NCBI GenBank assembly: GCA_002890585.1
Contig: MIQB01000075.1
Location: 1-9,356, forward strand
From: Tannerella sp. oral taxon 808
GTDB taxonomy: Bacteria; Bacteroidota; Bacteroidia; Bacteroidales; Tannerellaceae
Direction of reading: 5' to 3'
DNA length: 9,356 nt
The notes beneath the pieces were generated by a model that had not been told where the DNA came from, did no database searches, and worked only from the letters and a program-made list of their open reading frames with translations. The number at the start of each line of letters is the position of its first letter. The stretch's first letter is position 1. The position numbers and the translations under genes are program-made. Below are positions 1 to 7,098 of this stretch, one piece after another.

Positions 1-1
1 G

Positions 2-670
2 TACACGTCACCGTCAAAGAGAGCACAAAAACGCTTTAGGGCGAAGATAAGTGAGATCGTGAGACGGCATCGGATGTGCAAGCAAGAGTCGCTGATAAGA
101 ATGCTCAACCCGATCGTCACGGGATGGGGCAATTATTATCGCTATGGTGCATCAACCGAAGCTTTTCACAACTGTGACAATCACATTTTTAATGTTACGA
201 GGAAATGGGCCTTGCGTCGACACCCAAAGAAGAAAAGGACTTGGGTCAACGACAGATACTGGCACAATCTCCGTGGCAGGAAATGGACTTTCGCTGTAGT
301 GTATAAAGGAAAGAAAGGTCATGAGGACTATCTCGCCCTCAAACGACTTGCCGATGTCCACTACACGGAGTACAAGCAAATCAAGGGCGACGCAAATCCG
401 TTTGACCCAGAGTATGACTTGTACTTCCAAAAACGCGAAACGCAGTTGATGCTTGAAACGCTGAAAGGGAGGAAGTCTCTCCTATACTTATGGAACAAAC
501 AGGGACGGACATGTCCGCTTTGTGGCAAGCCCATCGACCGAACAAAAGCATGGAACGTCAATGAAAAAGTGATTGACGGAAAGATTGTTCGCGAACTTGT
601 ACACAATACCTGTTACTTGAGAAGTAAACGCAAAAGTTGTAAGTATGAGCCGATTTCTATGTACAAATAG
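2..670 (+). CDS. ltrA: Group II intron reverse transcriptase/maturase, C-terminal part
   Basis: The open frame continues to the window edge, so this is the C-terminal 222 residues of a longer protein. The GTG at 59 is internal, not a real start. The visible portion holds the maturase (X) domain, marked by LIRMLNPIVTGWGNYYRY and KWALRRHPKK, which in this family binds intron RNA and helps splicing. A C-terminal zinc-finger/HNH-like module follows: a CPLC pair (window residues 171 and 174), then an HNTC pair (201 and 204). Where active HNH domains of the family usually have adjacent catalytic His residues, this one reads WNVNEKV, so endonuclease activity is doubtful while the metal-binding fold may persist. 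The reverse-transcriptase core is upstream of the window. The gene ends 16 nt before domain V, as expected for a domain IV ORF. Confidence 0.92.
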   Translation, partial: YTSPSKRAQKRFRAKISEIVRRHRMCKQESLIRMLNPIVTGWGNYYRYGASTEAFHNCDNHIFNVTRKWALRRHPKKKRTWVNDRYWHNLRGRKWTFAVVYKGKKGHEDYLALKRLADVHYTEYKQIKGDANPFDPEYDLYFQKRETQLMLETLKGRKSLLYLWNKQGRTCPLCGKPIDRTKAWNVNEKVIDGKIVRELVHNTCYLRSKRKSCKYEPISMYK

Positions 671-686
671 AAGTTATGAGTTGCTT

Positions 687-720
687 GAGCCGTATGAGGG
701 GAAACTCTCACGTACGGTTC
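687..720 (+). ncRNA. Group II intron domain V
   Basis: This is a 34-nt hairpin. The outer stem begins GAGCCGTA and closes with TACGGTTC. The inner stem GAGGG/CTCTC (one G-U pair) is capped by a GAAA tetraloop. The catalytic triad reads AGC at 688-690. Size, stem layout and triad match the catalytic core of bacterial group II introns, so this RNA domain looks intact. Confidence 0.93.
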
Positions 721-761
721 TTAGGGGAGAAAGGGGCAGCAATGCCCCCGCCTTACCCGAT
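721..761 (+). ncRNA. Group II intron domain VI with branch-point A and 3' splice site
   Basis: A strong hairpin, GGGGCA-GCAA-TGCCCC (733-748), is extended by a G-rich 5' arm pairing with CGCCTTACCC. The A at 755 is the probable bulged branch-point nucleotide, and the predicted intron end is T761, six nt downstream. The exon frame of the coupling protein starts at 762. The exact last base is an inference. Confidence 0.8.
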
Positions 762-1847
762 GTGCAAAAGCAAGGCGATTTCTTCGTCGAATCACCAATT
801 ATCCTGCTGGCGGCCATCATTTGGTTCCTGAGAATTTACGAGGACGGACGCTATTGCACCTTCCCGCACGCAGTCGAATTTCTGAACCGTCCCTACGCGC
901 AGATTTTCCCAATCCTGACGGCTTATGACGAACTCGCCAACTACCTCTCGCCCTTCATGGACGCGTGGGAAGGCGGCGCGCAAGACCAGCTCCAGGGCCA
1001 AATCGCTTCGGCCAAGATCCCGCTTTCGCGCATGATTTCACCCGCGCTTTATTGGGTCATGACGGGCAACGATTTCACGCTCGACATCAACAATCCCGCG
1101 TCGCCGAAGATCTTAGTCGTGGGCAACAATCCCGACCGGCAGAACATTTACTCGGCCGCCCTCGGGCTGTATAACTCGCGCATTGTGAAGCTGATCAACA
1201 AGAAGAAGCAGCTCAAAAGTTCGGTCATCATCGACGAGCTACCAACGATCTACTTCCGCGGCCTCGATAACCTGATCGCCACGGCGCGTAGCAACAAAGT
1301 GGCTGTATGCCTTGGTTTCCAAGACTTCTCACAGCTCACGCGCGACTACGGTGAAAGGGAAAGTCGGGTGATTCAGAACACGGTCGGGAATGTGTTTTCG
1401 GGGCAGGTGGTGGGCGAAACTGCCAAGACGCTCTCCGAAAGGTTCGGCAAAGTCCTGCAAAGAAGGCAGTCCGTCTCCATCAATCGGCAGGACGTCTCGA
1501 CCTCGATCAACACGCAAATGGACAGCCTGATTCCGGCGTCGAAAATCAGTAACCTGACGCAGGGCATGTTTGTCGGCGCCGTGTCTGACAACTTCGACGA
1601 GCGTATCGAGCAGAAGATCTTCCATGCGGAGATTGTGGTCGATACCGCCAAGGTGTCAGCCGAGATGAAGTCCTACCGCCCAATCCCTGTCATCGCCGAC
1701 TTCCGCGACGCTGCAGGTAACGACACGATGAAGGCCTCCATCGACGCGAACTATCGCCAAATCAAGCAGGAGATCCTCTCGCTCGTGGACTCCGAAATCG
1801 CCCGTATCAAAGCTGACCCGAAACTACAAGGGCTGATGAAGGGGTGA
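762..1847 (+). CDS. mobC: Type IV coupling protein (MobC/TraG, VirD4-like), 3' exon
   Basis: These 361 residues are the C-terminal part of a conjugation coupling ATPase, the inner-membrane motor that delivers relaxase-bound DNA to the mating channel. Sequence landmarks match Bacteroides MobC/TraG proteins: GDFFVESPII near the start, GQIASAKIPL, FTLDINNP, and a Walker B-like IIDELP (exon residues about 156-161). After these come ATARSNK, the QDFSQL segment, VGNVFSGQV with SERFGK, and a charged C-terminus ending in GLMKG. Walker A and the membrane segments must lie in the 5' exon, before the intron and outside the window. The same frame is open back to an ATG at 645, but that part is intron RNA (domains V and VI), so translation from it would be spurious. 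The gene is GC-rich like conjugation genes and converges on the operon at 1858 with only 10 bp between stops. A functional protein requires the intron to splice. Confidence 0.9.
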   Translation: MQKQGDFFVESPIILLAAIIWFLRIYEDGRYCTFPHAVEFLNRPYAQIFPILTAYDELANYLSPFMDAWEGGAQDQLQGQIASAKIPLSRMISPALYWVMTGNDFTLDINNPASPKILVVGNNPDRQNIYSAALGLYNSRIVKLINKKKQLKSSVIIDELPTIYFRGLDNLIATARSNKVAVCLGFQDFSQLTRDYGERESRVIQNTVGNVFSGQVVGETAKTLSERFGKVLQRRQSVSINRQDVSTSINTQMDSLIPASKISNLTQGMFVGAVSDNFDERIEQKIFHAEIVVDTAKVSAEMKSYRPIPVIADFRDAAGNDTMKASIDANYRQIKQEILSLVDSEIARIKADPKLQGLMKG

Positions 1848-1857
1848 AGTCGACAGC

Positions 1858-2349
1858 TTATCGCCCGAGGTCGCCAAGTATTTTCTGAAGAAGATTGCCC
1901 GATGACCGGACAATCCGAAAATCCACGGTTTGATGTGCCATAGCATGGATGTCAGTTGTTCTAAAACGGCAGCGTGCTTCTTGTCTTTCAAGTGTATCCC
2001 GAACTGATGAAAGCGCCATGAGTCGTCCCTCAATTGAGCCTTTTGGCGTTTGTAGATCAATCTGTTCATCCTCTGCTTCATTCATTCGTTTTGTCTCAAA
2101 CTTAAGTAGTGCAGTTGTTTCGACACTGTCCGTAGGATTCCCCCATTCTACTTCGCGGATGGTCGCAACACCCGAATACACTTGTTTGTAGGGAAGAAAA
2201 TACGCGATTGCAAAAAGGAAAAGCAATACAATGCCGATAATCGTAATACCATATCGTACTAATGAAGAGGGGATCTGTCCTACAATACTGCGCACTTTCT
2301 CACTGCGGAGTTCAAAGTTTTTCTCGTCCTTTTTGTTCTTCTCTTCCAT
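1858..2349 (-). CDS. Short HlyD-like membrane accessory protein of peptide export
   Basis: This 163-residue protein has a charged N-terminus, the motif ELRSEKVRSIVGQIPSSLVR, one membrane segment (about residues 33-53) and a C-terminal extracytoplasmic part of about 110 residues. The RSEKVR...G.IP motif followed by one membrane helix resembles the N-terminus of HlyD-type membrane fusion proteins next to C39-peptidase ABC transporters in Bacteroidetes. True HlyD proteins have around 400 residues with a long coiled coil and a biotinyl-like domain. This one lacks the coiled coil, so it cannot by itself span the periplasm as HlyD does. It starts 1 nt after the transporter stop (TGACATG), which points to translational coupling. 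It may be a natural short accessory family, or less likely an MFP shortened at the element junction just downstream. The export role is inferred mainly from context. Confidence 0.7.
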   Translation of the reverse strand: MEEKNKKDEKNFELRSEKVRSIVGQIPSSLVRYGITIIGIVLLFLFAIAYFLPYKQVYSGVATIREVEWGNPTDSVETTALLKFETKRMNEAEDEQIDLQTPKGSIEGRLMALSSVRDTLERQEARCRFRTTDIHAMAHQTVDFRIVRSSGNLLQKILGDLGR

Positions 2350-2350
2350 G

Positions 2351-4558
2351 TCAATTTCCCAGTTCCAATTGGTTTTTCACCAGCGCAAAATACTTTCCTC
2401 GTTTTACAGTGAGCTCCTCATGGGTGCCCACTTCTGCTATTTTACCTTCATCTAATACCACGATCTGATCGGCATCTCGGACGGTGGAAAGGCGGTGAGC
2501 GACAACTATAACCGTCTTGCCTCGATAAAAGGAGGCCAAGTTTTCGGTAATCGCTCGTTCGTTGTTGGCATCGAGTGCATTGGTGGCTTCATCTAAGAAG
2601 ACGAACATCGGATTCTTGTACACTACTCTTGCGATAAGAATCCGCTGTCGCTGTCCTTGGCTTACCCCTTGTCCATCTTGTCCGATCATCGTATTGTATC
2701 CCAACGGCAGCGCTTCGATATAGTCTGCGATGTTAGCTACACGTGCTGCTTCACGAATACGTGCGATATCCGGCTCATCGTCTGATATGGCAATGTTTCT
2801 TGCAATGGTATCGGAAAAAAGATATCCTTCCTGCATCACTGCTCCGCATTGATTACGCCACCAAGCAAGGTTATATGTACTTAAGTCGGCATTACCCACT
2901 TGTATCTTTCCTTTCAACGGTTCATAGAATCCAAGCAGGAGTTTAACCAACGTGGTCTTACCGCTGCCGCTTGCGCCCACGATGGCCGTGACCTTGCCTT
3001 CGGGGATAACGAGGTCGATATTGTTCAGCACATAATCCGGACGCGCGCCGTCGTATTTGAAGCACAGATTGCGGATGCGGATGTCCTTTTTTCCGCCCGG
3101 CAGCGCGGCGACGGTGCGGTCGGCGTCTTCTTCGTTCTTCCGGGTGTGGATCTCGTTCATGCGGTCGAGGCTGATGCTCACGTCCTGCCATTGATATATG
3201 AATCCCATCAGCTGTTCGACAGGGCTGTTGAGTTGGCCGATGATGTATTGAATCGAGAGCATCATCCCAAGGGTGAGGCTGCCGTCAATGACGGCCGCGG
3301 CGGCCAGCACGGTGATGAGGATGTTCTTCAGTTCGTTGATGCACAACGCGCCGGCCTCTTGGTTTTGTCTCAGCGTAAGGGATTGCATGTTCACGTCGAA
3401 GAGATCGGCCTGCACGTCTTCCCACTCCCATCGCTTGCGTTGTTCGCAGCCTTGCAGTTTAATCTCCTGCATCCCGGTGATGAGTTGATAGACGACGTTG
3501 CGGTTGATGCCCTGCTGCTCAAACATCCGGTAGTCCAACACGCGCCGCTTTTTTAGGAAGATGCGTATCCACACGCCGTAAGCGATGCTTCCGGCCATAA
3601 AAATGAGGAAGATGGGCACGTTGTAAATGAACAGGACAACGGAGAAGATGAGGAAGGTGAAGACGGAGAAGATGATGCTGATAGTTTGGTTGGTGAGGAA
3701 GTTTTCGATGCGTCGGTGGTCTTCGATGCGTTGCAAGAGGTCGCCGGTGAGCTTCGTGTCGAAGAACTTCATAGGGAGCTTCATCAGCTTGATGAAAAAG
3801 TCGGAAATGAGCGAGATGTTGATGCGGATGCTGATGTGCAAGAGAATTTTCCTGCGGATGAAATCAATAGCCGTGCGACTGAACAGCAATACCATCTCTG
3901 CGATGAGCACCAGCCAGACGAAAGCGATGTCTTTGCCGCGTATCCCCGTGTCTACGAGCGCCTGCGTGAGGAAAGGAAAGATGAGTTGCAGCAGGCTGCC
4001 GATGAAGAGGCCGAGGATGAGCTGCGCAAAGAAGCGTCTGTATCGGGCGAGGTATTTCCAGAGGAAACGGACACGATTTTCTGCGGGTTTCAAGTCGCCC
4101 TCCCGTTCGTAAAAGAGGCGGGTGGGTTCGAGCAGCAGCGCAATGCCCTTCTCTTCCCCTCCCGACCGCGTACTGACCCAATGCTTGCAAAATTCTTCGC
4201 GTGAGTAGGTGATAAGGCCTTTCCCCGGGTCGGCCACAAAGACTTCGCAGGCCTTGCGCCTTTTGCGGACGGCGTAGACCACGACGAAGTGGTTTTGGTT
4301 CCAATGCGCAATGCAGGGAAGCGGAGCCTTTTCGATGAGGTCGTCAAACGTAAGCCTGCCGCCCACGCTCCTCAGTCCGATTTTTTCAGCCGCCTTACTG
4401 ATGCCCAGCAGCGACACGCCATCACGGCCAATAAAACACTGCTCTCTGAGATGTTCCAGCGAATAATGCTTTCCGTAATGCTCTGCAATCATCGCAAGGC
4501 ACGCCGGCCCGCAGTCCATCGCATCGGGTTGCTTGGTGAAAGGGAAGATACGCCTCAC
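2351..4558 (-). CDS. Peptidase-containing ABC transporter (C39 leader peptidase, bacteriocin/RiPP exporter)
   Basis: This 735-residue protein combines leader removal with ATP-driven export across the inner membrane. The N-terminal C39 peptidase domain (about 1-140) shows Q10, C16 in DCGPAC, H90 in NQNHFVVV and D110 in VADP, which is the full catalytic set for cutting after a double glycine. A transmembrane exporter domain follows (about 165-450). The ATPase domain has Walker A GASGSGKTT (528-536), Q-loop Q576, signature VSQGQ (632-636, for the usual LSGGQ), Walker B MFVFLDEA (651-658) and H-loop H688. The start is GTG, and its bases overlap the TGA of the receptor remnant upstream (GTGA). The substrate is probably the GG-leader peptide at 8534-8704. 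Base composition is odd: codons up to Walker A are GC-rich (60-base samples 55-63% G+C), while the rest is about 42-43%, suggesting a recombinant gene. The frame is intact. Confidence 0.95.
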   Translation of the reverse strand: MRRIFPFTKQPDAMDCGPACLAMIAEHYGKHYSLEHLREQCFIGRDGVSLLGISKAAEKIGLRSVGGRLTFDDLIEKAPLPCIAHWNQNHFVVVYAVRKRRKACEVFVADPGKGLITYSREEFCKHWVSTRSGGEEKGIALLLEPTRLFYEREGDLKPAENRVRFLWKYLARYRRFFAQLILGLFIGSLLQLIFPFLTQALVDTGIRGKDIAFVWLVLIAEMVLLFSRTAIDFIRRKILLHISIRINISLISDFFIKLMKLPMKFFDTKLTGDLLQRIEDHRRIENFLTNQTISIIFSVFTFLIFSVVLFIYNVPIFLIFMAGSIAYGVWIRIFLKKRRVLDYRMFEQQGINRNVVYQLITGMQEIKLQGCEQRKRWEWEDVQADLFDVNMQSLTLRQNQEAGALCINELKNILITVLAAAAVIDGSLTLGMMLSIQYIIGQLNSPVEQLMGFIYQWQDVSISLDRMNEIHTRKNEEDADRTVAALPGGKKDIRIRNLCFKYDGARPDYVLNNIDLVIPEGKVTAIVGASGSGKTTLVKLLLGFYEPLKGKIQVGNADLSTYNLAWWRNQCGAVMQEGYLFSDTIARNIAISDDEPDIARIREAARVANIADYIEALPLGYNTMIGQDGQGVSQGQRQRILIARVVYKNPMFVFLDEATNALDANNERAITENLASFYRGKTVIVVAHRLSTVRDADQIVVLDEGKIAEVGTHEELTVKRGKYFALVKNQLELGN

Positions 4559-4701
4559 AACCTGTCTGCCTCGCCCGAGGCCTGCTCGCCTTTGTACTTG
4601 CTCTTCACGGCGTTGAAGTTGTAGCTGACGGAGAGGGTTACGCTGCGTCGATCCATATCCGTATAGCGATAGAGATGTACGTTATTCATGTCTTCATTCA
4701 T
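4555..4701 (-). pseudogene. C-terminal remnant of a second outer-membrane beta-barrel receptor gene
   Basis: Between the receptor gene and the transporter, a 48-codon open frame starts with ATG at 4701 (a second ATG is at 4689) and ends at TGA 4555-4557. It encodes a last beta-strand, RRSVTLSVSYNFNAVKSKYK, and a tail ending in ADRL, which is the usual end of OMP_b-brl_3-type barrels (YNFN..KSKYKG...RL). A TAG lies just upstream in frame, so no signal peptide or barrel is present. The piece is GC-rich like the adjoining transporter and unlike the AT-rich receptor upstream. Its TGA overlaps the transporter GTG start, the arrangement of a co-translated gene pair. I read it as what is left of the original receptor after another receptor replaced it. 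It might still be translated and pass ribosomes to the transporter. Confidence 0.8.
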
Positions 4702-4707
4702 GTCTTC
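4684..4707. repeat. 12-bp perfect tandem duplication at the composition boundary
   Basis: ATTCATGTCTTC occurs twice head to tail (4684-4695 and 4696-4707). It sits where GC-rich receptor remnant gives way to AT-rich DNA, and it supplies the two in-frame ATG codons of the remnant. It may be a scar of the recombination that swapped the receptor, or ordinary slippage. Confidence 0.75.
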
Positions 4708-4737
4708 CGAATACTATACAAATAGGTGCTCCTGTTC

Positions 4738-5613
4738 TCATAATCTTCTAATTGTATTAGAATTGTTGTTTTGAACCTTAAATCGCCTCGACTTTCCAAC
4801 TGAAAAATTATAACGAATATTGATCTGTGCATAAGTATTGTCCGGGACGTATTCATGAATCACATTATAGATGCTATAATATCTGTAATCTTTAAATCTA
4901 TAAGTGTTTAGAATATCGTTTGCAGTAATATTGAGAGATAGCTTTTTGTCAAAGAAACTACCGGATATTCCAACAGAAAGGTTGTAGATACCATCTTTTT
5001 TCTCCAATAGAGTTTCTCCAAGGTCATTATATAGGAAATCAATATAAAGGGAAATGTTCTTTGATATAGTAAAATCATTAGATGTTTTAATATAATACGC
5101 AGGACGAACCAGTTTGATGCTTCTGGCATTAAATCTTATCTTGGCAAATGGCTTGGTGAAAACAAAACTATTTGATGAAGTGAAATTCTTGGATTTGAAT
5201 AGATAAAACGTACTGATATACATAAATGATATTGATTTATGGTTGCTTAGTTTGACAACAGTAACATCTTTACGATTACTATCTTGATAGTAATCATAAA
5301 TAGTTGCATTTTTTTTACGTCTATAACCAGCATTTAATCGAATTGACTTAAAAGAATAGGATAGAGAAATATCGTCGGTAATGGTAGGCAACAAATAGGG
5401 GTTCCCCTGTCTATAGAAGAAAACATTATCATATCTAATATTAGGGCTTAGGTTTTGGAATGATGGTCTACTGATTTTTCTTGTATAATTAAAATTCGCC
5501 ATACTATTCTTATCTACTGGCCAGCTTATCAATAAAGAGGGAAAGAAATGGATATACGTAGTGTCTATTACTTGCGAATACTCATGATTTCCATTGAAAT
5601 AAGTGTTTTCCAT
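4738..5613 (-). CDS. Outer-membrane beta-barrel protein (OMP_b-brl_3 type), C-terminal half after a frameshift
   Basis: These 291 codons continue the protein encoded at 5642-7087 in another frame. Without the shift, the two halves would make one protein of about 782 residues. The frame is open well upstream of the ATG at 5613, back to the run of nine A at 5663-5671, giving FFFNIEKRINNIDALVGLRM before it. Family landmarks include FFPSLLISW, NYTRKISRPSFQNLSPN, a QGNPYLLPT segment and a final strand, AQINIRYNFS, with a tail ending RRL. These match the second half of TonB-receptor-like barrels in Bacteroidetes. The region is very AT-rich (one 60-base sample at 5041-5100 is about 22% G+C). As written it lacks a signal peptide, so it could reach the outer membrane only if the frame is restored. 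Confidence 0.85.
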   Translation of the reverse strand: MENTYFNGNHEYSQVIDTTYIHFFPSLLISWPVDKNSMANFNYTRKISRPSFQNLSPNIRYDNVFFYRQGNPYLLPTITDDISLSYSFKSIRLNAGYRRKKNATIYDYYQDSNRKDVTVVKLSNHKSISFMYISTFYLFKSKNFTSSNSFVFTKPFAKIRFNARSIKLVRPAYYIKTSNDFTISKNISLYIDFLYNDLGETLLEKKDGIYNLSVGISGSFFDKKLSLNITANDILNTYRFKDYRYYSIYNVIHEYVPDNTYAQINIRYNFSVGKSRRFKVQNNNSNTIRRL

Positions 5614-5641
5614 TCTTAATCCGACAAGAGCATCTATATTG

Positions 5642-7087
5642 TTAATCCTTTTCTCTATGTTGAAAAAAAAAGGCGGAAACAGACTCCTTAAATCCGTATT
5701 TGTATGTAAAGTTATTGTCCCAGGAAATGTTATTTTTCAAGAAACGACTATCGGAATTATTTGACACATGGGAGATTTTAGTCCCCATAGTCAATCCCAT
5801 CCCTACTTTTTCTATCAGAAAACTATAATTAGACTGACATTCAAACACCTTATTTCTCCCAGTAAATTCATATTTATGATTGAATATATTATCTTGCGAG
5901 TATACTTCTGTTATTTTTTCGTTTGAATTATTGCTGTGTGATATATAGTTTAATGACAGATTAAATTTTCGCACATTCCGGAACTCTTTTTCATAAGACA
6001 AACTAATATCATAATGATCTTCATTAGACAGAGGCATTCTGTTTGTCTTGATCACTCTTCTATCTATTCCTGTTATGTAGAAATTATCGATATTGATGCT
6101 TGGCTTCCCTCGATTATTCCAGCCCAATAATTGGAAAGCAAGCCGACTCTTCTCTTTAATAAGAAAATCCATCCCTATTGTATAGACTTGATTCTTCGAT
6201 TTATAATAGCCATTATTGTAATTATTATTCTCGTAACCATTTGACAAATTCTTTATCAACGTATTTTCCGAAGATCGTTCTCTATCATTAGAGTATGTGT
6301 AATCCAGATATATATTCATTTTTTTAAAGTTGACATTCATGCTTGGATTAACACTAAATGAAAAAGACCGAGATATCGTCTCTGCGGTTCTTAATGATAG
6401 TTCAAAACCTTCTTGCTCATTTTTTTTTGTTTTAATGAGAATGACGGCATCTGCATCCGCATCATACTGAGAACCAGGATTGATTATCAATTGGATGTCT
6501 TTTATATGCGCCGGACTTACAGCTTTCAATTCATGCGCATAGTTAATTTTACGTTTATCTATGTACACAGCTACATTATCTTTCCCGGAGACGACAATTC
6601 TATTGTTTAAGTCCAAAAGAACAAATGGTAATTTGGCGATAACACCATTAATAGAGCTTTCGTTGGAGAGGGGGGTTTTATCTACAGAAAGAATATAACT
6701 GTTATTTCTTATTGAGATTTTTGGTTTAATAGAAGTTACGACGACTTCATTCAATTCTATAGCCTTCTTTTTTACACGACAGACTAAAGTATCCATGGAT
6801 TTTCTATAGCCATCTATATCAATAAAATTATCCTCATACCCCATAGATGATATCTTTAATTTATATCTTTTCCGGCCAGGGAGTTGAATTGTGAATTTTC
6901 CATCGACTGAACTTCCTTGAAGCACTACTGTCGAGTCTTCAATCGCTTCAAAGTTAAAATAATCTATATTTCTGTCGTCATCCATATCAACCACCTTCCC
7001 CTCTAATGTGATTGATTGATTCTGAATTTGAGAATGCAACAGATAGGTCGACCCCCAAAATGCCATTACTAAAATAATCGCTCTCAT
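5642..7087 (-). CDS. Outer-membrane beta-barrel protein (OMP_b-brl_3, TonB-receptor-like), N-terminal part, frameshifted
   Basis: These 481 codons begin with a Sec-type signal peptide (MRAIILVMAFWGSTYLLHSQ). A carboxypeptidase-regulatory-like beta-sandwich follows (about 27-105: ITLEGKVVD, GKFTIQLPG, YKLKISSMGY). Next comes a plug-like domain (about 113-215: LNEVVVTS, VAVYIDKRKI, NPGSQYDADADAVILIKTKK), then the first strands of the barrel. The frame ends prematurely after a T9 run on the coding strand; removing one T reads into the downstream half (4738-5661) with good family agreement. The start ATG at 7087 lies 11 nt after the enzyme stop, with AGAGG 3 nt upstream as a weak ribosome site. 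Proteins of this family often sit beside GG-leader peptide genes. Here it may take up, export or recognise the product; that role is inference. The shift may be phase variation, decay or a sequencing error. Confidence 0.88.
   Translation of the reverse strand: MRAIILVMAFWGSTYLLHSQIQNQSITLEGKVVDMDDDRNIDYFNFEAIEDSTVVLQGSSVDGKFTIQLPGRKRYKLKISSMGYEDNFIDIDGYRKSMDTLVCRVKKKAIELNEVVVTSIKPKISIRNNSYILSVDKTPLSNESSINGVIAKLPFVLLDLNNRIVVSGKDNVAVYIDKRKINYAHELKAVSPAHIKDIQLIINPGSQYDADADAVILIKTKKNEQEGFELSLRTAETISRSFSFSVNPSMNVNFKKMNIYLDYTYSNDRERSSENTLIKNLSNGYENNNYNNGYYKSKNQVYTIGMDFLIKEKSRLAFQLLGWNNRGKPSINIDNFYITGIDRRVIKTNRMPLSNEDHYDISLSYEKEFRNVRKFNLSLNYISHSNNSNEKITEVYSQDNIFNHKYEFTGRNKVFECQSNYSFLIEKVGMGLTMGTKISHVSNNSDSRFLKNNISWDNNFTYKYGFKESVSAFFFQHREKD
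5663..5671. repeat. Mononucleotide A9 tract causing the receptor frameshift
   Basis: Nine A on the + strand (T9 in the coding sense) lie exactly where the two receptor halves change frame. With eight T the coding strand reads SVSAFFFNIEKR and continues to the natural end; with nine it reads SVSAFFFQHREKD and stops. Runs of this length slip during replication and are also error-prone in some sequencing methods. Confidence 0.9.
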
Positions 7088-7098
7088 GTTCCTCTGGA

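Larger units (their letters stand above)
1..761 (+). mobile_element. Group II intron, 3' part, inserted in a coupling-protein gene
   Basis: The window opens inside the intron-encoded protein and runs through the RNA end of the intron. The maturase stop is at 668-670, followed by a canonical domain V (687-720) and a domain VI hairpin (721-761). The reading frame of a conjugative coupling protein then resumes at 762 with GTG CAA AAG. The intron lies in the same orientation as its host gene, so splicing could restore the coupling-protein mRNA. The 3' boundary at 761 (ending CCCGAT) is inferred from two things: the expected distance of 6-8 nt from the bulged A at 755, and the point where coupling-protein homology begins. 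The 5' half, with domains I-III and the EBS motifs, lies outside the window. Confidence 0.9.

Noticed and set aside
645..761. ATG-initiated extension of the coupling-protein frame into the region before 762
   Set aside because: This stretch is intron domain V/VI RNA and overlaps the maturase end; coupling-protein homology starts only at about 762.
1861..1870. TCGCCCGAGG shared by the left operon edge and by 4571-4580 as possible recombination repeats
   Set aside because: Ten bases of GC-rich sequence can match by chance here, and the surrounding bases do not align. No matching repeat is seen at the right junction near 9165.
2900..4204. Long open frames on the + strand (2900-3556, 3627-4112, 3686-4204)
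   Set aside because: They lie antisense to the transporter, whose domains are continuous through this DNA. They are compositional shadows of GC-rich coding sequence with no recognisable motif.
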